Assembly (NCBI GenBank): GCA_018343915.1
Contig: JABRWF010000002.1
Location: forward strand, 3,286,001-3,350,000
DNA: 64,000 bases
Source of the DNA: Agroathelia rolfsii
Lineage: Eukaryota > Basidiomycota > Agaricomycetes > Amylocorticiales > Amylocorticiaceae
Reading direction: 5' to 3'
Positions 50,696 through 59,863 of this stretch are shown piece after piece. Numbering within the stretch: the first letter of the stretch is position 1; each line of letters starts with the position of its first letter. Under the pieces are notes generated by a model. That model was not told where the DNA came from and searched no databases. It was given only the letters and a program-made list of their open reading frames with translations. The translations under genes and the position numbers were made by a program.

Positions 50696-51179
50696 TCTCA
50701 GCTTTCACAGGATCCTAGTAGGATTCAAGTGAATGAGTATAGGGTAAACTGACGATTGCTGTGGACTTATATTTATGGCAACGCAATTCAATTCCTCGCA
50801 TCTAGCCATTGTGCATGTGCGGCTCGGTGATATTTGGTGACAGCGCTCCGACTCAGAGACCCCGACAGGAAGCAAAGTGGCGCCTGGGGCTTAGAGCTTA
50901 GAGTTTCGGATATCATCCCGGAAATGATGATGTTTACAGCATGCCTGCCAATGAGATCTAAGTAATAAAGCGATCTATTGCGGATATTCCTCAAGTAATT
51001 TGAATACCCGTGCAAACGGCTTCAAAGTCTATATACTTCCAAATTTCCGAGACGGCGGAGGCATCAATATTTGACTCAAAAATAAGGAATGCTTTTGAAA
51101 GTACTCTGAAGCATTGTATTGAACTTGAAAACAACTAATTCATGGTAAGGTGAGATATCCTATTCTATCCTAGCCATAT
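50696..51179. other. Spacer between the ABM-like copies
   Basis: It is the upstream region of copy C and the downstream flank of copy D. No other feature is recognised. Confidence 0.5.
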
Positions 51180-52052
51180 TTACTGAGGCACTGATAAGTT
51201 GACACTTTTACCGGCATGATCATAGTATTTAACAACCTCTCCTATAATGTCCTTAGGAGGGCCCTTCTGATGAATTTCCTGTAAAACACACACCCAGATG
51301 TTATTCAAGTTTAAAACATTACATGCGGAAGGGGCATTGCTTACGTCGACCGTATTCCATCCAATGATGAAGAGATAATGGTTTACATCCTCAACAAAGG
51401 GGCCATAGGTACCATCAATTGGGTGGTTGGTATCTAACCAAACCCAGAGTTTCTTCATGGCAGCTAGGGCAGCCTTTTGATCAACTCCCTGTTTGAGGGT
51501 AAATTCAACGAACTCGGTAACTGGCTTGGAAGCTGCCGCCGCATGCGACCGGTTGAGACTATATATAAAAACAAGTATCAAGGGTGAGTCAGCTTTTCCG
51601 TCCAAAGGAGGATTGACGGACTAAACATGGTAGACAGTAAGTTCGCCAGTAGTGATTGCGGGTAGGAGTTTCTTCAGCTCGTCCTCATACTTTGATCCAT
51701 ATAGTTGCTGATGAACCGGATAGCTTGTCCAGTCTGTAGAAGCAATGTTTGTTCAAACTATGCGTATATATCTATGCAGTCGACTTACTTGTAATGAAAT
51801 AGCCCGTATTTCCATCTTCATTTTCAAGGCCAGTATACCCACTGAGCAAATAGTTAGCTTCTAGTTCTAGCAAGTCTAGAATTCCTACTAGTATGAAAGG
51901 ATTTGAGTAAAAATGACTTACTTGCCGACATAACCAGGGACGGTGGAGAGCAAATCGACGATAGGCTTCAGTTGATTATGGTCTTTCTTGTACTTTTCGG
52001 TAGCAGGCCAGCGAAGGAATTCGGAGCAATGATTGTAAGAAGACACTGGCAT
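51180..52052 (-). CDS. Two-repeat ABM-like alpha/beta-barrel protein, copy D
   Basis: This is the tandem paralogue of copy C, read leftwards from 52052. It starts MPVSSYNHCSEFLRW and continues LLSTVPGYVG, NGYTGLENEDGNTGYFI, DWTSYPVHQQLYG, ELTVYHVYLNRSHA, KPVTEFVEFTLKQGVDQKAAL, WLDTNHPIDGTYGP, YLFIIGWNTVD and HQKGPPKDI, ending NLSVPQ. Intron positions match copy C: after YVG, after the GYFI strand, between the halves and before the HQKGPP segment. Conserved residues cover both halves, so the duplication is of the whole two-unit gene. The function is unknown, as for copy C. Confidence 0.82.
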
Positions 52053-52580
52053 TTTGGATAGTTACTCTAGAGTCTTTCAAACAATTGAGTGTCACTTCAA
52101 GTTGAATAAGTGCGGTTATTGGACGGCAGTTGTTTCAAGAACAGGGTGATTTTATACTGCGTTCTAGATAACAAGGTTTCCTGTTGACTGACAGTTATCA
52201 GCTTGTCATGATATGTGTGCGGCATATCAGTGCGTGATGCATGATGGGCTAATCCTCTGAGCGCAATAGTTGCTGATTGGTTGCCGGGATCCTGGTCCAA
52301 CACTACAGCGCCTACAATCATAAAATTGAGCCTGAACATTTTGTTACATGGATCCGGGAGTTACGAACGTATGAGGTGAGTAATTTCAAGCCCGATTACT
52401 GGTATTACATCTGAAAGTCACCAATCAAACACTAGGACATGGAGATAACCCAAGCATTACGGCTGCATTCTGGGCTCTTCCAGCTTTTGTGCCCACGTGA
52501 GCGACGCGTGTATACATCCGGACCACACTTAATGGGACGATGCGTTCATTATATTTGACTCTTAACCACAATCCAGTTCC
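52053..52580. other. Divergent region between ABM-like copy D and WSS1
   Basis: This is the shared upstream region of two divergent genes. A stretch at 52436-52498, ending in a GTGAGC donor, can be read in frame into WSS1 and may be a non-coding or alternative first exon. It was not included because the downstream Met fits the family start. Confidence 0.4.
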
Positions 52581-53934
52581 ATGATCGACATTTTTGTCAA
52601 GGCATTTACACATATCAAAGATCGCCCTAAAGCAGAACAGGCGTTGCCAATGCTTCAGCGGGTAGCATCTCTGGTGAAGCCGGTCATGCGCAAGCACGGA
52701 TGGGTCCTGCCCGTCTTATCTGAGTTCTTTCCTGATGAACCCAATTTAGTCGGTAAGAAATATTGACCGAAGCGCCCATAAATACATGTATGAGCGCACA
52801 TCATTTTGTGTCTGATACTTTCCGATGCATAGGTCTCAGTGAGTCAACTCTGCCCTGACATGATTTCACGTTTAACTAAATCAAGACACCGATAATGATC
52901 AAAGACGTTAATGGCGGAGAGAAGATTCTACTTCGGCTCAGGCCCCCATGGGCACCTGACACGTTCTATGATATAGAACAAGTAGTGTCCGTGATGTTGC
53001 ACGAGGTAAATACTCGGTCTTTCAATGGTCGCATCTGACCCAACAAGTATTGATGCAATATTAATGGTCGGTCTGACCAGCTGACTCACAACGTTCGTGG
53101 GCCCCATGATGAGGAGTTCTATAGGATCCTTGGAAGTCTAGAAGATGAGTATGCTGCCCTAAAGCGGTCAGGCTATGCAGGTGAAGGCTTCTTCTCCAAA
53201 GGGCGCCGATTAGGAGAAAACGTTTCCCATAATGTGCCGCCTGGCTTGGCCAGGATTCGTGCCCTGGAAGCCGCTGAAAAGAGAAAAAGAATGTCTGCCA
53301 TCTTATCGGGTAGTATAAAACTCGGCGGTCATTCCGTCGGCGCCCCTAATCTCTCCCCAAGAGAACTTGCAGCCAGAGTATGTATTTATTTTTCATTTCT
53401 TTCGGTTTCTTGGTCACCATCGTGAATCAACTGTGTTTGATCCTCAAGGCGGCTGAGCGCTGAAGACAAGATGATAAGAGCTGCGGATCTGTCGCAAACA
53501 TCAACGTACGAAATATCACTCAGCAAGCAGCAGAGCAGAGCGTTATCCATGAGGTGATTGATCTCACCTTAGATGGGGAAGATAACGAAGGTGGATCATC
53601 TTCCTCCGCCTCTCGGTCCCAAAATGAAATCGACGCAACTAGAATGCGACCGGGAATAAGTACATCAAACCCAGGTCTGGGGAATCGGTCGGCACTTCCA
53701 TCATCGTCATCCCAAAAACCGGATCGGGCAGGTGACATTCCTATACCTTGGATCTGTCCTACATGCACATTGGAGAATGAATCCTTTAGTCTACAATGTG
53801 ACGCTTGTTTGGGACAACGGCCATTGGTCAGTGACGCGACTTCAACGGATGGATGGATCTGTTCCATATGTGGTGAAGAGATGGAGAATATGTACTGGTC
53901 TTGTGGATTCTGCGGAACCATTAAATCTTCGTGA
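52581..53934 (+). CDS. WSS1: WLM-domain DNA-protein crosslink protease, Wss1-like
   Basis: Exons 52581-52752, 52833-52838 (6 nt), 52905-53005, 53081-53377 and 53479-53934 give 343 residues. The WLM metalloprotease domain has FTHIKDRPKAEQALPML, VKPVMRKHGW, KILLRLRP, the zinc site HELTHNVRGPHD (HExxH plus a third His) and RSGYAGEGFFSKGRRLG. Then come a SUMO-interacting motif followed by acidic residues (VIDLTLDGED), a Ser-rich linker and two RanBP2-type zinc fingers (WICPTCTLENES, WICSICGEEMEN). This is the Wss1/Spartan architecture: a SUMO- and ubiquitin-guided nuclear protease that digests proteins crosslinked to DNA. Anomaly: the acceptor most expected by homology, at 53448, gives AAER followed by an in-frame TGA (53461-53463); the acceptor at 53478 avoids it and was used here. 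Confidence 0.85.
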
Positions 53935-53972
53935 TGTCGTTCATGTTGCTAACGATTTCTTAATATAATGTT

Positions 53973-55361
53973 TTAGACGCTTTGTATTTTTGTACTTTTG
54001 GCTCCTAGACGAAACAGTCTAACTAGACTAGTATGATCATCAGTTCCAATAAACATTGGTTTCTGTGCGGAATCTCGAACATCCTGCACATCAAGGGCGC
54101 TATCTACACGATGATGAATGAACAAGGAAATGGATCATGACGTTGTTGAAAAAAAAAAAGGACGCACTTGCAATCTGGACGAATTTATTCATTGTTGACT
54201 CATTCCTAAGTGTAAGTGCAACAAGAGCAACTTTATGTTCTTTATCTAGAGCTGAGCGCAACGTGTCTACCAAGGGCTGGATAAGGGATGGATCGAATAC
54301 CTGGGAAAGTTATAACAGGTCAGAAGACTCTAAATTCGTGCGTATGATAGCAGTGGCCCACTATGTCTGCCCCCAAGATGACGTCTGCATCCGGAATTGG
54401 TTTCGCATTGTCTCCCCATGGCAGTATTTGATAGTGAATAGATGAATGTGCTGATGAAGCGTCTATTATAGATGGTTAGGGTTTTTTCAAAAAAAATTAA
54501 ATATCAAGTATGCTGACTACAAGGGAGGGATATATTGTCCCGACATCGCTTGAGCACCTCTTCGCTTATATCCGTCAGGTATATCCTAGGATATTCAGTT
54601 TGAGATTCTTTGCGTCTAAGTTGAACAGTGGCGGTAATGATCCCTAGAAAGCCAGTGCCACATCCAAGTTCTAGTATAGACTTAGTTGCCACGAGTTCTG
54701 CACTTTTGAATTAATTTTGTGATTTAAAACGGATCTAAAGTCATAAGTACCATGGTGTGATATAATATACTGAGAAAGAACCCGTGCAGCTGTCCACGTC
54801 GTAAGCCCCGTTGTCCCACCTTCGATAGTCTTTCGGGATTCGAGTAATGTGGTTCTTGAACAATAATCAAAATCAATCCCATCTTGATCTGTCCAATAAT
54901 GTGTGACGTAGGAAGGAGAAGGTGCATCTGCGGATGAGCCATATGTCCTAAAAGGACCTGAATGGGCGAGAGTAGTATGATTTAGTTCTTCCTGACATAC
55001 GACATGCTTGAGATATATGCGTCATATATTTGTGGATCCACCTCCGCATCCTTCAAAAGATGAAGGAACATGATGAAGAGCATTGGACTCAGAGCTTCGA
55101 ACGACCTGCCTCTTCTGTTTCATTTAATAATTTTTCAAGCTTCGAGATAGCCCATTTCCAAAAACTATGTTGATATGCAGATGCAGGCGGATAGGCGGAT
55201 AAATGGGGATCAAGGAGGACTTTATTTAGCAGAAAGTTGTGGATTGTGGCAAAGCCATATTCCTGTGGAAATGATATGTGCTTTGTGGGCAAGAGAGCAG
55301 CATAAGCCCGCAATAAATAAGTCAAGTCCGTGCCTGTGGTCGGTATCGTTGTTGAGGACAT
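53973..55361 (-). CDS. EFM3: Elongation factor 2 lysine methyltransferase (FAM86/Efm3 type)
   Basis: Read leftwards from 55361. The N-terminal helical part (YLLRAYAALLPTKHISFP, GFATIHNFLLNKVLLDPHL) matches the FAM86 N-domain. The class I methyltransferase part follows: GGTTGLRTWTAARVLS, motif I SILELGCGTGFLGI, IYLTDISEEVLKRCRDNI, PDADVILGADI, VFDPSLIQPLVDTL and HKVALVALTLRNESTMNKF; the last two match the family's catalytic D/E-x-x-Y/F-like region. EEF2KMT/Efm3 trimethylates a conserved lysine in translation elongation factor 2. Splicing at several short introns is needed, including one ending in TATAATAG. An ATG 12 codons further upstream (55397) is possible. It ends 38 bases from the WSS1 stop and starts 92 bases from the mS45 start. 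Confidence 0.88.
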
Positions 55362-55453
55362 GGTCGCGCCGAGAGGCGAGGAGCCGGCCCTAAACATACT
55401 CCTTGCTCACGTGGTCGTAATGGCCGAAAATTCATACTCATCCGTGCGCTTTC

Positions 55454-56834
55454 ATGCTTGCCCGTCTGTCTTGCCGCTCTGTCGCGTCTTGTTCCTCAGT
55501 ATGCACTCGTAGAGGAATATCCACCACCTTTTCCCGCCGTGCAGAGGCTCAAGATGCCACTGCCGTGTCTGAAGAGCCGTCCGAACGCCAGAGTAACCGA
55601 AGAGGCAAAGCTGGCCAGGACTACTTTAGCTGGATTCAGGATCCAGTAGGAGGCCTTCCATATCAGCACTCTGACGCGCCCAAGAAATGGCTGGGTGGTG
55701 ATGTCGTTGAGTATCTAGGAGCACGAGTCTATGCATAATGAACACTCTGAGTTAATATTATTGTTTAGCCTTTCCCTCTGAACCCGTCGTTTAGGCCGCC
55801 AACACCGGTTTCCAACGTTATGCGAGATGCTATTTACAAGGAATTCATGGAGAACCCGCGTAAAAACAACGTACGCGTTTTGGCACAACGATACCATCTG
55901 AGCATCAAACGTGTCGACGCAATATTGCGTTTAAAGGGTCTGGAAGCCAACTGGGTTGAGGTTAGTCTGCAGTCTCAAAAATCATTTCTACATGATGTTA
56001 TAAACGATTAGTCTTGAAGACAATTCATGGTTACAATTTTTTCTCTATTGAGGACTGATTTTCCTTTTCAATTTCACCATATTTTACGAATTGGAAACTG
56101 ACATGCTGTTTTTTTTGGCGTTTCTGTCTAGGTGAATGCTCTCGCAAACATAGTTGGATGAACTAAACTAACGTATATACGCTTTTCTATATTTTCCTTA
56201 CCAGAATGTACGTTTTTATGTTTCTCCTCAGACCAATACCAGGCTAAATACATTCATAAATATTTAGAAAAAACAGCTCCAAACTGGCTTCAACCATGGC
56301 ATGGAGTACATCCTGGGTATAAGTCGTCAGCAAGAAGAGGACAAGCTCCGTCGAATGAAGGATCGGCATAGTCAATATAAGGACTTTGCCCGGTTCGATG
56401 TCTTCGAGGCCGACCAGCTCGACGCAGAGCAAGGAGATGAAATGGCTCGACATCGGTACCAGAGGATGTTCTGGGAGCCTGTGCCTAGCAATGAGGTGCG
56501 TGGTTGGACAAGCTGGCTTTTGGGCTTGACTGATGATTTTTAACGCCCCTCTCGCGTACAGGAGCCTAAAATGCCTGGAATCCTCAAACGAGCCCAAGAT
56601 GAAGCTACAGAGGCCCGCAAGGCTGCCCAAGAATCCAAGTCGGACGCCAAATATGTGGGTCAGCACGACGACGCTTCGGGTAAGGCGCCCAAGGTCTGGC
56701 TGAGCTACAAGGAAGGCCACTTACCCATCAAGATCACGGATGTGGGCGGTAAGTTCCTAGACGTCAAAGAGGTGGAGAGGAGACGGGTAAACACCTCCAG
56801 GCGTCTGAGAAGGAAGGAGAAGTCGAGAATCTGA
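55454..56834 (+). CDS. bot1: Mitochondrial small-subunit ribosomal protein mS45 (Bot1/MRPS35 type)
   Basis: Four exons (55454-55705, 55769-55960, 56268-56495, 56562-56834) give 314 residues. The N-terminus is Arg/Ser-rich without acidic residues for about 30 positions, fitting a mitochondrial presequence. The conserved core (Pfam 'eukaryotic mitochondrial regulator protein') contains YHLSIKRVDAILRLKGLEANW, QLQTGFNHGMEYILG, FARFDVFEADQLDAEQ and RHRYQRMFWEPVP. The basic C-terminus ends RRLRRKEKSRI. In fission yeast Bot1 and budding yeast Mrps35 this protein is part of the mitoribosomal small subunit and affects respiration. The second intron is about 307 nt, unusually long here; its acceptor at 56267 was chosen because it gives KKQLQTGF in frame. 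Confidence 0.88.
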
Positions 56835-57066
56835 GCAGTTGTGTCTTTATGCTATGAAATTGCTTAATTACAGTCCCTTTTGTTCTCTGCATGCAATAAT
56901 AATATACATACTTTCGTCCGCGTGTTCGTCAAAGGCTCGAGTGGTATCTGGGATGCAAGTATTGATTAAATTATGCTATTGTCATCTTTGATTCATCTAC
57001 TAGTATTGATACAGGTGTTCGTAATTTCATTATATGGACTGATGCCACTAATGCAGCTTTTTGCGT

Positions 57067-59362
57067 TTAATACGCAAATCTAAAGTCCAATCGCTGGTTT
57101 CCCTCGTCGGTAGAGGTGTTGATATAATCTCGGCGTTCCTACAAGAGGTGGATTAATAAACGACAATGCAGCAGAAACTTGTGATAACGCACCTGGTCCG
57201 TCATAGCGTCCCACTTCTGAGCCCGTCGACGGTTGATAGTTCGATAAAAATAAAATACGAGTGCATATAGTACAATGTTCATACAGCACACCCCTATGAG
57301 CGCCCTGTTTGCATTTTTGTCTGTTTGCAAGAAGAAGAAAAAAGTTAGTATTTAGTTGATGGATCGGGTTGCATTATGGTCAACTTACAAAGAGGCTAAA
57401 ACGCAGATTCAGGACGTCAGTAAAAAGACCTCATCATGGTATAAACATATAGAGACGAACTTTGTCTTTTGCTTGGTAAATGTTTGCATAAATCATCGCA
57501 CCCGCCTGCACGAATATGTTGTATATCGACACACACAACGTCCTGTTCATCACACCGTTCGCATTCCTCGACACCCACGCAAGCTGGATGGGGTTGATAT
57601 ATGGGAAACCTGTAACGAGCGTGATGACGGCGTACGAGGCCCAGTGCGAGGTCTTGGTGGTGAACGTGTAGAGCGCGATGAGCGAGGGCAGTGTGATGAT
57701 CTGCGGTAGGACAGTAGCGAACGAGCGGCTGTCAACGGCTTCGCTAAGGTAGGCCATGCAGATCAGCCCGATCATGCCGATGACATAAGAAGGGATGCTG
57801 AGCAGATTGGTGTGGATAGTGTTGAATCCAAGGTCACGCAGGGTGAGTGTAAGGTAGTTTTGAGGTGCACCGCTTGGAACTAACATGACATTATTAGTTG
57901 AGAATTTAGTCTCGAATCGGGGTGAATGAACTCACTCAGATGGACAAGGCCAACAAGGTAAATTGGCCACATATGCCAGTCCTGAAGAGCTCTCCATATG
58001 GCACGGAAGGTCACGCCCTCACGGTTATGCGAATCCGATTTAGACGGGTCGTCTCGCAAAAGTCTGTTGACCAGAATAATTTCCTCACTACAAATTTTGT
58101 TAGTTGAATCAAAAAGGGATAAAGGAGACTGTTGGCAAAACATACCGGTCGGTGAACCAGCCATTAGGCCTGAACCAAGTTTTGGTCTGGGTAGGCCCAC
58201 GAGGCATCATGAAGAAGCTCACAATCCCTGTCACAAGCGTCGCTGCTCCTTCTATCAAAAACAAATAACGCCAAGCTTGTTTGCCGTCGTGAATCAGGAG
58301 AATGGCGGCGCCCAGGAAGGCTCCCGAGATATCCGTGAGATAGTTTGAGACCCAGAACCAAGCAAGGCGAATTGGGACTAGCATAAATGAGTTAGTGAAC
58401 ATGTTGGCAAAGGTAAATAAGACGGTCCACACGTTCTCCGCCTTTGTAGAAGTAGGATAAATAGAGGACGATGTTTGGTACAAATCCGCCTTGTAGAAGA
58501 CCGAGTAAAAACCTGGATATGGAATCCTAAGTAAGATTTGTGCAAGCCATCGCGTATATATCGACAAACCTCGTGGCCAGGAAAGAGGCTCTTCCAGAAA
58601 GCGCGTATTGACTCGTCGATACAATGCTCCAGAGAATGACCTTAAACAGGAAGCGAATTATGGGTGCATGGCTCTACGAAGGGTGATGTAGTAAGACCGA
58701 CCTGACACGGGATCCATACATCGGTTCCAACTCGTTTGCCAATGACCTGGCAAGGGACTTCTGCAAGCAAGAATGCCAATCGATAGAGTGTGTTGCCCAG
58801 ATTATAGTCGTCGGTAGTCATGTGAAGGTCGTTAAGGATGCTATCACTGTTTGCCTAAAGTCATGCATATAGTGAGTTGAAGATAGGAAGGGGAAGTGTA
58901 TGACAATGTATCATGCCTACCTGCTTGATATTCGTACGGTCGAGGTCGAGGGCAAAAAAGAGGATGAATGCCCAGACCATGATGCGCAAGTCAAGCTTGC
59001 GAACGACTCTCTGGAAGGAGGTTATTCAAATTTAATTTCATTATGTGGACGTGGGATAGGCAAGAGAAACGACGTACGTTTTCCTCTCGCCATATCCATC
59101 GCGCGGATGGGTCGAATCGGTGAGCATTCTCATATGTCGGAGGGGGTCGGTATTTCTCCAGCGTGAGTGGATCATCAAAGACGGAAGACTGTGTGGCGAT
59201 GGCATCCAAGTATTTTTGGGACCTGCGCCTGCGCCAGAGACTCCAGAGACCGGAGGATTCATGACGACTAGCAGAGAGCGTGCTAGTGTCGTCCTCTAGA
59301 GAATCTTTCTCTGTTGCTGGGATGGCCTGGCCTGGAGCAGGGGCAGCTTCATGAGAGGACAT
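57067..59362 (-). CDS. MFS transporter, anion:cation symporter (Dal5/Liz1-like) family, copy 1
   Basis: Read leftwards from 59362. The cytosolic N-terminus has a short basic cluster ([14 protein letters not shown]) and the block [19 protein letters not shown], then about twelve membrane segments typical of the ACS family (Dal5, Liz1, Seo1, Vht1, Tna1): a TM1 region with [13 protein letters not shown] sequence, a signature between TM4 and TM5 ([19 protein letters not shown], then [10 protein letters not shown]), [15 protein letters not shown] in TM8-9, and [26 protein letters not shown] at TM12. It ends [10 protein letters not shown]. Such proteins import carboxylated metabolites such as allantoate, pantothenate, biotin or nicotinate; the substrate cannot be read from sequence. 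An ATG six codons upstream (59380) is possible. It is the tandem paralogue of the next gene. Confidence 0.9.
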
Positions 59363-59611
59363 CTTGATGGTCAAGTCCAACTTGGGAGGAAGGAGAACAC
59401 CGGGGCCAAGGACAAGAAATCGGATTGCGCACGGGCGAGACGTTTTTCAGTGTTTGAGGCCGTCGGCGTTACGGGGTCGGATGGCCCAGAGATTCCAAGA
59501 GCTGGTTCGGCACAAGCGAAGCGAATGCAGTGAGCCAGTGCCCCAGAAAGGGTGGGGGATGTGCGTATTGGGTGTGGCGAAAGTGGGCTACCTCGTTCTT
59601 GAACTTGAAAA

Positions 59612-59622
59612 TTATCAGATAA
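59612..59622. promoter_or_regulatory. Palindromic GATA-factor site TTATCAGATAA
   Basis: The 11-base palindrome holds GATA cores on both strands and the ATCAGATAA form reported for Urbs1/SreA-type iron-responsive GATA regulators (ATCWGATAA). It lies about 250 bases upstream of MFS copy 1. Confidence 0.5.
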
Positions 59623-59642
59623 TTCTCGTGCTCAGTATGGAC

Positions 59643-59653
59643 TTATCAGATAA
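59643..59653. promoter_or_regulatory. Palindromic GATA-factor site TTATCAGATAA, second copy
   Basis: Identical to the site 31 bases away, in the same spacer; three helical turns apart. A near match, TTATCTGATAG, follows at 59798-59808. Confidence 0.5.
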
Positions 59654-59863
59654 CGCAGGCCAGCTGGCGCCCGCAGAAACGAGAGACAACCATCGGCCAT
59701 ACACTCGGCCCAAAATAGTAGCGACCCTGGGTCATAGTGATCACTGGCAGGGTGTTCTCTGACGTAATCAAAGCTATGGGAATCATTGGCTCGGAGCTTA
59801 TCTGATAGCATCTGCTTCCGTAATCCCCATTACATTCATCCTCTTTCTATATTCTACTCGTAA

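Larger units (their letters stand above)
59363..59863. other. Spacer between the MFS paralogues with GATA palindromes
   Basis: It is the promoter of MFS copy 1 and the 3' flank of copy 2. It contains two exact TTATCAGATAA palindromes and one near match, listed separately. No coding sequence is supported. Confidence 0.5.

Noticed and set aside
56244..56720. 158-residue minus-strand frame over mS45
   Set aside because: It is antisense to conserved mS45 exons and has no family signal: a shadow frame.
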